Shown: piece after piece, positions 1-6,982 of the stretch
How the letters are laid out: the number at the start of each line of letters is the position of its first letter
How positions within the stretch are numbered: the stretch's first letter is position 1
NCBI GenBank assembly: GCA_043744805.1
Contig: JAYTTZ010000073.1
Span: forward strand, 1 to 10,104
Source: Ga0077536 sp043744805
Lineage (GTDB): Bacteria > Pseudomonadota > Gammaproteobacteria > Ga0077536
DNA: 10,104 bases
Direction of reading: 5' to 3'
The notes under the pieces: generated by a model
Databases searched by the model: none
The model's input: the letters and a program-made list of their open reading frames with translations, nothing else
What the model was told of the DNA's origin: nothing
Position numbers and translations under genes: made by a program

Positions 1-1062
1 TTCGGTGACGAAGATTTCACGGAGGGGCGCGTGGGACTGTCGCAGGAATTAACGGGTCGCAGGAAGAGAGAACTCCGGGCCCAGCGCTTTGAACGCGCGA
101 GCGAGGCGACGCTGGCCGAAAAAACGGCGACGGTCGCGGCCATCGAGCGCAATACCACGCTGGCTTGGCTCGATCGCTATTACCTGGAGGCGATGGCGAC
201 GGTGTTGGCCCAACAGGTCGAAGGCGTAAAGCTTGAAATCTCCGCCGCGAATGGCACTTATCGCGCGGGGCGCGGCACTCAGGCAGAGGTCCTGACCGCG
301 CACACCGCGCTGGCCGAAACCGAAGATCGCGCCAGCGACATTGACGGTCGGATTTTGACGGCCAAGACCGCCCTGTCGCGGTGGGTGGGTGCTGCAGGTA
401 CGCTCCCGCTCGCCGACAAGCCCTCTCTCGATTCGATGCACCTACATCAGAGCACGCTGGAGTCGCAAGTAAGCCACCACCCCGGGATCGAAGTGTTCGC
501 CAAACGGGAAGAGCTCGCGTGGGTAGAGGTCAACCTTGCCGAAGCCAGCAAGCGCGCCGACTGGAGTGTTGAATTGGCCTATGCGCAGCGCGGTTCGGGG
601 TTCTCGGATTTCGTTTCGGTCAGTCTTTCCATCCCGCTGCAATGGAATCAAAAGAATCTCCAGGATCGCGAAGTCGCCGCCAAACTGGCCCTGGCCGAGC
701 AAGCGGGCGCCGAGCGCGAAGAAGCCGTGCGCAGCGATGTCGGCGAGGTGCTCGCTCAGTTGCAGGAATGGGACAGTAATCGAAAGCGGTTGACCCATTA
801 CCAGAACCAGATAATCCCCCTTGGACAGGAGCGTACTAAGGCGGCATTTGCTGCCTATGTCGGCGGCAAGGGTACCCTCAGCGAACTCCTGCTCGCGCGT
901 CGCGACGAAATCGACGTGCGTCTGCGCGCCTTGCAACTCGAAATGGACACTGCGCGACTGTGGGCACAACTCAACTTCCTGGTGCCGGACCTCAAGGTTG
1001 CGGCGCCCGGCAGCGATGAGACCCACGCCCCGTCCATTAGAAACAATGAGGCGACACGATGA
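1..1062 (+). CDS. cusC: TolC/CusC-type outer-membrane efflux factor, 5'-truncated by window edge
   Basis: This is the outer-membrane channel of a tripartite heavy-metal efflux pump; it would carry ions from the RND pump and adaptor across the outer membrane. The frame is open from base 1, giving 353 visible residues. Family members are usually around 420-450 residues, so I infer that the signal peptide and first part are missing. A GTG at 31 is in frame but is almost certainly internal, because the residues before it continue the family pattern. Two OEP-type repeats are visible: a first with YRAGRGTQAEVL, and a second with AAYVGGKGTLSELLLAR near the C-terminus. Both lie in long Ala/Glu/Leu-rich stretches that fit the TolC helical hairpins. 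The stop codon overlaps the adaptor start (ATGA, 1059-1062), so the two are coupled. The family call is firm. The CusC name rests on the CusB and CusA neighbours; a CzcC-like name is the alternative. Confidence 0.88.
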   Translation, partial: FGDEDFTEGRVGLSQELTGRRKRELRAQRFERASEATLAEKTATVAAIERNTTLAWLDRYYLEAMATVLAQQVEGVKLEISAANGTYRAGRGTQAEVLTAHTALAETEDRASDIDGRILTAKTALSRWVGAAGTLPLADKPSLDSMHLHQSTLESQVSHHPGIEVFAKREELAWVEVNLAEASKRADWSVELAYAQRGSGFSDFVSVSLSIPLQWNQKNLQDREVAAKLALAEQAGAEREEAVRSDVGEVLAQLQEWDSNRKRLTHYQNQIIPLGQERTKAAFAAYVGGKGTLSELLLARRDEIDVRLRALQLEMDTARLWAQLNFLVPDLKVAAPGSDETHAPSIRNNEATR

Positions 1063-2444
1063 AAGCCAACACGCTAATCGCGGGCTTGATAGTGGTCAGT
1101 GTGAGCTTGGCGGGCGGCTATGGCCTATATCGTCTGGGCCTCAGCAGCGGCATGCGGATGGCGGCGTCAACCACTCCAGGCGGAGGACCGGGGGCAACCG
1201 CGCCGATCAGCGCCGACACGCGTAAACCTTTGTACTGGCACGACCCGATGGTCCCCCAGCAGAGGTTCGACCACCCGGGCAAGTCACCCTTCATGGACAT
1301 GCAGTTGGTTCCTGTCTATTCCGAGGGCAATGCCGACGGCGGGGCGGTCAAGATTAGCTCGCGCGTGCAGCAGAATCTCGGCGTCCGCACGGCCAAAGTG
1401 ACCCAGGGAATATTGGGATCGACCGTGACAGCCGTCGGCAGTGTGGCCTACAACGAGCGGGATGTCGCGGTCGTACAGGCACGCAGTAACGGCTTTGTCG
1501 AACAGCTCTATGTGCGTGCGCCGCTCGATTCCGTTACCCAGGGACAGGCACTGGCCGCGCTTTACGTCCCGGAGTGGGTGGCCGTGCAAGAGGAGTATTT
1601 ATCAGCGAAGCGCATTGTCGCCGCAGCATTGACCTCGGGGCTCGAAGACCTCGTCGATGGCGCCCGCCAGCGCATGCGCCTGGCCGGGATGGAGGACGCC
1701 CAGATCCGTCTGGTCGAACAAACCGGCAGGGTGCACGCGCGTTTGACGATCACCGCCCCGCGCAGCGGCGTCATCACCGAGCTTGGTGCGCGTGAAGGCA
1801 TGACCGTGATGGCCGGCGCCTCGCTATTTCGCATCAATGGACTCGAGACGGTGTGGGTGAACGCAGCATTGCGCGAAACAGACGCCCGCTTCCTCTCTCC
1901 CGGCAGCACAGTCGAGGCGCGTGCCGTGGCGTTTCTCGGGGAGACCTTCAGGGGCAAGGTGGGTACATTGCTCCCCGAAGTGGATCTGGTCACCCGCACG
2001 CTCAAGGCAAGAATTGAAATTGCCAATACTGGCGAAAGATTGAAGCCCGGGATGTTCGTGACGGTCAATTTCGCGTCGCCGAGCCTGGATGAAGTCGTGC
2101 TGGTGCCGACGGAAGCCGTGATCCAGACCGGAACACGCGCGGTCGTGATGGTCGCGGAAGCCGGTGGACAATTCGCGCCCGTAGAAGTTGAAGTGGGCAG
2201 CGAAGGGAACGGACAGACCGAGATCCGCAAGGGTCTCGAAGCCAATCAACGGGTGGTAGTTTCCGGCCAGTTTCTCATTGACTCGGAAGCGAGTCTGAAG
2301 GGCGTGGTCGCGCGCATGAGCCCGAAAAGGGCAATGTCCGGCAGCGCAGCTGCCTTGCCTCCGAAGGGGCCCGTCTCGGCACCGGCCATGCAAGATGGCA
2401 TGAGCGACGACGGAATGAAGATGCCCAGGGAAATGACCCGATGA
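1059..2444 (+). CDS. cusB: CusB-type periplasmic adaptor of Cu(I)/Ag(I) RND efflux system
   Basis: This membrane-fusion protein (461 aa) links the inner-membrane pump to the outer-membrane channel and passes metal to the pump. Residues 1-28 form a hydrophobic signal/anchor. Residues 57-86 form the small heavy-metal-binding module, with HDPM, HPGKSPFMDM and LVP. Its methionines M64, M79 and M81 have the same spacing (15 and 2) as the three metal-binding methionines of E. coli CusB, which is the main reason for the Cu/Ag assignment. Then come lipoyl-like halves (about 138-170 and 226-258) around a short helical hairpin, a beta-barrel (about 262-340) and a membrane-proximal domain (about 345-415). 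Residues 420-461 are a low-complexity tail with seven Met and no CusF-like fold. The ATG at 1059 overlaps the previous stop and has GAGG at 1048-1051, seven bases upstream. The gene overlaps cusA by 4 bp (ATGA at 2441). Confidence 0.93.
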   Translation: MKANTLIAGLIVVSVSLAGGYGLYRLGLSSGMRMAASTTPGGGPGATAPISADTRKPLYWHDPMVPQQRFDHPGKSPFMDMQLVPVYSEGNADGGAVKISSRVQQNLGVRTAKVTQGILGSTVTAVGSVAYNERDVAVVQARSNGFVEQLYVRAPLDSVTQGQALAALYVPEWVAVQEEYLSAKRIVAAALTSGLEDLVDGARQRMRLAGMEDAQIRLVEQTGRVHARLTITAPRSGVITELGAREGMTVMAGASLFRINGLETVWVNAALRETDARFLSPGSTVEARAVAFLGETFRGKVGTLLPEVDLVTRTLKARIEIANTGERLKPGMFVTVNFASPSLDEVVLVPTEAVIQTGTRAVVMVAEAGGQFAPVEVEVGSEGNGQTEIRKGLEANQRVVVSGQFLIDSEASLKGVVARMSPKRAMSGSAAALPPKGPVSAPAMQDGMSDDGMKMPREMTR

Positions 2445-5400
2445 TTGCCAAACTCATTCGCTGGTCTATTGGCAACCGCGTCCTGGTACTGCTGGCGACT
2501 GTCGCGGTCATGGCGTGGGGATTGTGGTCATTGGCGAGGATCCCGCTGGACGCCATTCCAGATCTGTCGGATGTTCAAGTCATCATTCGCACGACCTTGC
2601 CCGGCCAGGCCCCACAGATCGTCGAGAACCAGATCACCTATCCATTGACGACGGCGATGCTCTCGGTACCGGGAGCGAAAACGGTCCGCGGATTTTCCTT
2701 CTTCGGCGACTCGTTCGTGTACGTCATCTTCGAGGAAGGCACAGACCTGTACTGGGCGCGCTCGCGCGTGCTGGAATACCTGAACCAGATGCAGTCGCGA
2801 CTGCCGTCTCAGGCCAAGGCCTCACTCGGTCCAGATGCAACCGGAGTCGGCTGGGTCTACGAGTACGCGCTGACCGACTCCAGTGGCAAGCTGGACTTGT
2901 CCCAGTTGCGTGCGTTACAGGACTGGTTTCTGAAATATGAGCTCAAGGCGGTTCCGAATGTATCGGAAGTCGCTTCGCTCGGCGGCATGGTTCGCCAGTA
3001 TCAAATCGTGCTCGACCCCGATCGCATGCGTGCCTATGGCATCCCACACGATAAAATCATCGACGCCGTGCGGCGGGCCAATCAGGAGACTGGGGGTTCG
3101 GTCTTGGAAATGGGCGAGGCCGAGTACATGGTGCGCGCGTCCGGCTACCTGCAATCCATGGATGATTTTCGCAAGATCCCGCTTGAGACCACGGACGCCG
3201 GCGTAACGGTGCGTTTGGGCGACGTTGCGCGTGTGCAGATCGGCCCCGAGATGCGCCGTGGCATCGCCGAACTTAATGGGGAAGGGGAAGTCGCCGGCGG
3301 CATCATCGTCATGCGCTCGGGGAAGAACGCACTCGCGACTATCGAGGCGGTCAAAGCCAGAATTGAAGCACTCAAACCAAGCCTGCCGCCGGGCGTCGCC
3401 ATCGTGCCGACCTACGATCGCTCCGATCTCATCAAGAGCGCCATCAAGAATCTGCAGGAGAAGTTGATCGAGGAATTCATCGTCGTCTTGATCGTCTGCG
3501 CGCTGTTCCTGTTTCATGTGCGCTCAGCTTTGGTTGCCATCGTTTCTTTGCCGCTGGGGATCTTGGCGGCGTTCATCGTTATGGTCCACCAGGGGGTGAA
3601 TGCCAACATCATGTCCTTGGGCGGGATTGCGATTGCGGTCGGCGCGATGGTCGATGCGGCGGTCGTGATGATCGAGAACGCGCACAAGCATATCGAGGCA
3701 TGGAGTCGCCAGAACGCCGGGGCAGCGCTGACTGGAGACACGCGCTGGCAGGTGATCGGTGATGCCGCGGTCGAGGTGGGTCCAGCCTTGTTCTTCTCGT
3801 TGCTGATCATCGTGCTGTCGTTCATTCCCGTATTTACCCTCGAAGCCCAGGAAGGGCGCTTGTTCGCGCCGCTCGCCTTTACAAAGACCTACACGATGGC
3901 GGCGGCCGCGGGCCTGGCGGTGACCCTGATCCCGGTGCTGATGGGCTATTTGATCCGGGGCCGTATCCCGGATGAACACGCGAACCCCCTTAATAGAGGG
4001 TTGATCGCCCTGTATCGGCCCCTGCTAAACAAGGTCCTGATCTGGCCAAAATTGACGCTTGCGGCGGCCGGATTGGTCGCGCTGGGCACCTTGTGGCCGG
4101 CCAGTGAGCTAGGCCGTGAGTTCATGCCGCCACTGAATGAGGGCGATCTGCTCTACATGCCGTCAGCGCTGCCCGGTATTTCGGCCGCCAAGGTCGGGGA
4201 GTTGTTGCAGCAGACCGATAGGCTCATCAAGACCGTGCCGGAAGTGCGCAGCGTCTTCGGCAAGGTCGGTCGCGCCGACACCGCGACCGACCCGGCACCG
4301 CTGGAAATGTTTGAAACCGTGGTGCGGTTCAAGCCACGCGACCAGTGGCGGCCCGGCATGACGCCGGACAAGTTGATCGAGGAACTAGACCGTGTCGTCC
4401 AGATTCCCGGCTTAGCGAATATCTGGATTCCCCCGATCCGCAACCGCATAGACATGATAACCACCGGTATCAAGAGTCCAGTGGGCGTGAAGGTAGCCGG
4501 CGCCAATCTGCTGGAAATCGACCGCCTCACCTCTGCCATCGAGCACGCGGTAAAAAACGTGCCGGGAGTCACGTCGGCACTCGCCGAGCGATTAACGGGT
4601 GGCCGCTATATTGATATCAAGATAGACCGCGACGCGGCGGGACGTTATGGCCTCAATATCGCCGATGTGCAGAGCATCGTGTCTGCCGCTATTGGCGGTG
4701 AAAATGTGGGGGAGACGGTGGAAGGGCTGCAGCGCTTCCCGATTAGCGTTCGCTACCCACGCGAAGTGCGCGACTCGATCGAGAAACTCCGCAATCTGTC
4801 GGTGCTGACCGGGCGCGGAGCGCAAATTCGTTTGGGCGATGTGACGACCATCGGCATTACCGACGGCCCGCCGATGTTAAGGAGCGAGAACTCGCGGCTC
4901 TCGGGCTGGGTGTACATCGACATCCGGGGTCGCGATCTGAGCTCAGCGGTGCACGACATGCAACGAGCTGTCGCCAAGGAGGTGGCGTTGCCGACTGGCT
5001 ATTCCATCTCGTGGTCTGGCCAGTTCGAGTTCCTGGAGCGGGCTGCGGCAAAGCTCAAGGTGGTGGTGCCTGCGACGCTCATGATCATCTTCGTTTTGCT
5101 CTACCTCACGTTTGGGCGCTTCGACGAGGCACTGCTGGTCATGGCTATCTTGCCATTCGCGCTGGTGGGCGGATTCTGGCTGCTGTGGTTGCTCCACCAC
5201 AATCTGTCGATCGCGAGCGCCGTGGGATTCATCGCGCTGGCCGGCGTAGCGGCTGAGTTCGGCGTCATCATGCTGTTGTACTTGAAGCAAGCGTGGGAAG
5301 CGCGTCAGGCGGCGGGCAAGAACGACGAGACCGACCTGCTCGACGCGATCCGCGAGGGCGCGGTCTTGCGCGTGCGTCCAAAGGCGATGACGGTGGCGGT

Positions 5401-5593
5401 CATCATTGCCGGCCTGCTGCCTATCATGCAGGGGTCGGGCACCGGCTCGGAGGTCATGCAGCGAATTGCCGCTCCGATGGTCGGGGGGATGATCACGGCG
5501 CCACTGATGTCGATGTTTGTAGTTCCGGCCGTGTACTTGCTATTGCGGCGCTCGCGCCCAGCCTCTACGCAGGTACGCGGCGGTGGCGAGTAG
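2441..5593 (+). CDS. cusA: CusA-type heavy-metal RND efflux pump, Cu(I)/Ag(I) class
   Basis: This is the inner-membrane proton-driven pump (1050 aa), the engine of the CusCBA complex. It is full length for the HME-RND family, with TM1 at about 11-31, two large periplasmic loops and two groups of membrane helices (about 338-505 and 873-1036). Helix TM4 carries GAMVDAAVVMIENAHK, with D405 and E412. The first acidic position typical of CzcA-type divalent pumps is not acidic here, which fits the monovalent Cu/Ag class. The periplasmic methionine triad of E. coli CusA is present at the same numbers (M573, M623, M672), as are M271, M391, M403, M410, M486 and M501. M1006 matches the M1009 position. 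E939, and K981 for E. coli K984, complete the proton relay. Position 755 is Asn where I recall Met in E. coli. An AGGG at 2427-2430 precedes the ATG. Substrate class is inferred from these residues; function is otherwise secure. Confidence 0.95.
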   Translation: MIAKLIRWSIGNRVLVLLATVAVMAWGLWSLARIPLDAIPDLSDVQVIIRTTLPGQAPQIVENQITYPLTTAMLSVPGAKTVRGFSFFGDSFVYVIFEEGTDLYWARSRVLEYLNQMQSRLPSQAKASLGPDATGVGWVYEYALTDSSGKLDLSQLRALQDWFLKYELKAVPNVSEVASLGGMVRQYQIVLDPDRMRAYGIPHDKIIDAVRRANQETGGSVLEMGEAEYMVRASGYLQSMDDFRKIPLETTDAGVTVRLGDVARVQIGPEMRRGIAELNGEGEVAGGIIVMRSGKNALATIEAVKARIEALKPSLPPGVAIVPTYDRSDLIKSAIKNLQEKLIEEFIVVLIVCALFLFHVRSALVAIVSLPLGILAAFIVMVHQGVNANIMSLGGIAIAVGAMVDAAVVMIENAHKHIEAWSRQNAGAALTGDTRWQVIGDAAVEVGPALFFSLLIIVLSFIPVFTLEAQEGRLFAPLAFTKTYTMAAAAGLAVTLIPVLMGYLIRGRIPDEHANPLNRGLIALYRPLLNKVLIWPKLTLAAAGLVALGTLWPASELGREFMPPLNEGDLLYMPSALPGISAAKVGELLQQTDRLIKTVPEVRSVFGKVGRADTATDPAPLEMFETVVRFKPRDQWRPGMTPDKLIEELDRVVQIPGLANIWIPPIRNRIDMITTGIKSPVGVKVAGANLLEIDRLTSAIEHAVKNVPGVTSALAERLTGGRYIDIKIDRDAAGRYGLNIADVQSIVSAAIGGENVGETVEGLQRFPISVRYPREVRDSIEKLRNLSVLTGRGAQIRLGDVTTIGITDGPPMLRSENSRLSGWVYIDIRGRDLSSAVHDMQRAVAKEVALPTGYSISWSGQFEFLERAAAKLKVVVPATLMIIFVLLYLTFGRFDEALLVMAILPFALVGGFWLLWLLHHNLSIASAVGFIALAGVAAEFGVIMLLYLKQAWEARQAAGKNDETDLLDAIREGAVLRVRPKAMTVAVIIAGLLPIMQGSGTGSEVMQRIAAPMVGGMITAPLMSMFVVPAVYLLLRRSRPASTQVRGGGE

Positions 5594-5615
5594 GACTGGG
5601 TGAATGTGCTCGCCA
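5584..5615 (+). terminator. Possible hairpin spanning the cusA stop codon
   Basis: TGGCGAGTA (5584-5592) pairs with TGCTCGCCA (5607-5615). This gives a nine-pair stem including one G-U pair, with a 14-base loop. The cusA stop codon lies at the top of the stem. No T-run follows, so it is not a standard intrinsic terminator. It may act as a 3' end stabiliser, or may be chance in GC-rich DNA. It is the only candidate 3' structure I see in the 72-base gap between the two convergent genes. Confidence 0.25.
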
Positions 5616-5665
5616 GAGATGAGCAAGTTCATGCTTCGGATTAGCGTACGCCTCCATCGGACACC

Positions 5666-6100
5666 TCAGCGCTTGAAGGCGAGCAAGAGAACGCCCCCAG
5701 CCACCAAAGCGATACCTGACCACTCGCGAAGCGACGGACGTTCTCCCAGGAATGCGAACGCGAATACCGCCACCAGTACGAGGCTGAGTTTGTCCACCGG
5801 TGCGACCTTGGATGCGTCACCAATCTTGAGTGCCCGGAAGTAACATACCCAGGAGGCACCGGTGGCCAGGCCGGACAAGCCCAGGAACAACCAAGTCTTC
5901 ACGGACATCTCCAAAGGGTTGGACCACTTGCCCGTGTGAGCCACGAACGCCGACAGTACGACGATGATGATTGCTGTCCGGATCAAGGTTGCCAAATCCG
6001 AATCAACGTCTTGGATACCTATCTTTGCAAAAATGGCAGTCAGTGCTGCAAAAGCGGCGGACAGAATTGCCCAGTAGAACCAGCCGGTCGATGTGGCCAT
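5666..6100 (-). CDS. Single-domain EamA family (DMT superfamily) membrane transporter
   Basis: This is a small integral membrane protein of 144 aa with one EamA repeat. Family members of this short type usually work as dimers, while most DMT permeases carry two repeats in one chain. Five hydrophobic segments are visible at about 7-27, 37-54, 69-89, 99-118 and 124-142. Hallmarks are YFRALKIGDASKVAPVDKLS before TM4, the LGERPS turn at 118-123 and the final GIALVAGGVLLL helix. The start is chosen for the Met followed by a short polar lead and TM1, with GGAG at 6108-6111 (read on the - strand), seven bases upstream. The gene is convergent with cusA and has no co-directional neighbour, so it is probably monocistronic. 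The substrate cannot be told from sequence; metabolite or drug export is usual for the superfamily. Family call firm, function open. Confidence 0.85.
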   Translation of the reverse strand: MATSTGWFYWAILSAAFAALTAIFAKIGIQDVDSDLATLIRTAIIIVVLSAFVAHTGKWSNPLEMSVKTWLFLGLSGLATGASWVCYFRALKIGDASKVAPVDKLSLVLVAVFAFAFLGERPSLREWSGIALVAGGVLLLAFKR

Positions 6101-6165
6101 TTCCAGTCTCCATCCTGTTCTTTAGATTAATCCCTGACTGACATCGTCCAGCGCAACGAGTCTCC

Positions 6166-6194
6166 AGACGTGCAGGCCAAAACCACCCACGTCT
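6166..6194. promoter_or_regulatory. Inverted repeat upstream of the EamA gene, possible operator
   Basis: AGACGTG (6166-6172) and CACGTCT (6188-6194) are perfect 7-bp arms around a 15-base spacer, 65-94 bases upstream of the EamA start. A smaller palindrome GTCTCCAGAC (6160-6169) overlaps the left arm. The octamer AGTCTCCA occurs at 6159-6166 and again at 6105-6112, over the EamA ribosome site. Position and symmetry suit a regulator site, but no regulator is identified and no T-run makes it a terminator. Confidence 0.25.
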
Positions 6195-6206
6195 ACTGAA
6201 AAACCT

Positions 6207-6405
6207 GGGGAACCTCTGAATTAGCTTGCCATTGCTCTGAATTCGTCGCTGCCGACGATGGCAATCGCCGAAAGCGGGGCGCTGTTGACCTGCTCCGCTC
6301 CGACTTCGCGCCATAAGGCGCGTCGAACGGCACGCCACGCAGATCTCGCCTACGCCAGCCGCAACAACCGAGATCTACCGCGAAGCCCTGTTGTTGGTCA
6401 GTCTG
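6207..6405 (-). mobile_element. Possible decayed insertion-sequence end abutting truncated lysR
   Basis: The segment begins with GGGGAACCTCTGAATTA (6207-6223), which resembles terminal inverted repeats of some proteobacterial insertion sequences; this is from memory, not a match I could run. On the - strand a 41-codon open frame, read between a TAG near 6344-6346 and a TAA at 6221-6223, ends in protein-like residues VGSDEFRAMAS just inside that border, as transposase genes often do. No full transposase, no second terminal repeat and no target duplication are in the window. A nine-base direct repeat CTCTGAATT (6214-6222, 6235-6243) and a tight hairpin (6243-6258, TCGTCG/CGACGA with a 4-base loop) lie at the left end. 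The right limit is set where lysR-like coding begins. It may instead be unrelated intergenic DNA. Confidence 0.3.
6214..6243. repeat. Nine-base direct repeat CTCTGAATT
   Basis: CTCTGAATT occurs at 6214-6222 and 6235-6243, a period of 21 bases, at the left edge of the suspected insertion-element remnant. TTGCCAT (6226-6232) and ATGGCAA (6258-6264) form an inverted pair around the second copy. Such paired short repeats are common in transposase-binding ends, but two copies alone are weak evidence. Confidence 0.5.
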
Positions 6406-6406
6406 A

Positions 6407-6829
6407 CCCGCATCGGTCCTGGAACCCACCGTGCCCTTCGCGGCCCTGGCAAGCTATCCGCTGATCCTGCCCGGGCGTGAGCACGGCCTGCGTGATTCCA
6501 GCGACCGGCTCGCGCGTGAACAGCGGCTCAGCCTGAACGTACGGGTTGAAATCGACGCGCTGTCCCAGCTGAAGTCGCTGGTGCAGCATGGCATCGGCCA
6601 CACCCTCCTGCCGTGGCCTGCGGTGCGCGACGCAGTGAAGCGTGGCGAACTCATCGCCACACCCATCGTGGAGCCGGTGATTGAGCGCACCCTCTACGTG
6701 GCCCAGGCGAGCGACCGCCCGGGGAGCCGGGCCACCACGGCCACGGTGACGCTCCTCACCGGATGCCTGCGCGAACTCGCCAACGCCCAGGACGACGCGC
6801 CCTCCATAAATCCGATAGGACGTAGCTGA
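6407..6829 (+). pseudogene. LysR-type regulator, C-terminal remnant only
   Basis: This is the end of a LysR-family transcription factor. The frame is closed by TGA at 6404-6406, and family resemblance begins within about 20 codons after it. About 140 residues remain of a usual 300, so the winged-helix DNA-binding domain and the first half of the effector domain are absent. What is left fits the second half of the substrate-binding fold: YPLILPGREHGLR, then VEIDALSQLKSLV, then the hallmark VQHGIGHTLLPW and a final helix near VTLLTGCLREL. A GTG at 6431 could start a 132-residue product, but no Shine-Dalgarno sequence precedes it and such a protein could not bind DNA. No helix-turn-helix coding is found upstream to 6101. 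The intact ancestor could have controlled the downstream dehydrogenase operon or a divergent gene; this cannot be told. The product stops with TGA at 6827. Confidence 0.75.
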
Positions 6830-6865
6830 AAGCCGTGATGCCGGGGCCCTTCCGGGGGTCCTGAT

Positions 6866-6891
6866 CGCCGGCCCTTCCGGTGGCTTTATTT
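6866..6891 (+). terminator. Probable intrinsic terminator after the lysR remnant
   Basis: CGCCGG (6866-6871) pairs with CCGGTG (6877-6882), with one G-U pair, around the loop CCCTT, followed by GC and TTTATTT (6885-6891). A related motif, CCGGGGCCCTTCCGGGGG, lies just upstream (6841-6858) but has no T-run. The position, about 40 bases after the lysR stop and before the next operon, supports termination of + strand transcription. Confidence 0.5.
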
Positions 6892-6982
6892 GCTAGCATG
6901 AGCCGGCTTTCCCCCGAGGTTGCGTCCTGCGCCTCACGACCAAGAAATAACTTGATAACCGTCTCCGCGAGCAGCGAACACC

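Larger units (their letters stand above)
6101..6403. other. Non-coding stretch between the EamA gene and the lysR remnant
   Basis: About 300 bases without an intact gene. From left to right it holds the EamA leader with its ribosome site, a palindrome GATTAATC (6125-6132), an inverted repeat (6166-6194), and an insertion-element-like segment that runs to the lysR junction. I see no convincing sigma-70 promoter for the EamA gene. Open frames here are short and do not resemble any family I recognise. Confidence 0.5.

Noticed and set aside
31..33. GTG as the start of the outer-membrane factor gene
   Set aside because: The frame is open to base 1 and the upstream residues continue the family pattern, so the gene starts outside the window.
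5604..5843. 79-codon open frame on the + strand after cusA
   Set aside because: It is antisense to the EamA gene, which has clear membrane helices and family motifs.
6193..6429. 78-codon open frame on the - strand as a gene
   Set aside because: The residue content is Arg/Ser-rich and resembles no family I know; a different - strand frame has the more protein-like tail near the border. Treated as part of the suspected element remnant.
6431..6829. Intact 132-residue protein from GTG 6431
   Set aside because: It matches only the C-terminal half of the LysR effector domain and has no Shine-Dalgarno sequence; a remnant explains it better.
6920..6959. Promoter for the dehydrogenase operon (TTGCGT with AT-rich AAATAA/GATAAC downstream)
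   Set aside because: Spacing is 19 or 28 bases and the -10 matches are poor; not supportable as a sigma-70 promoter.
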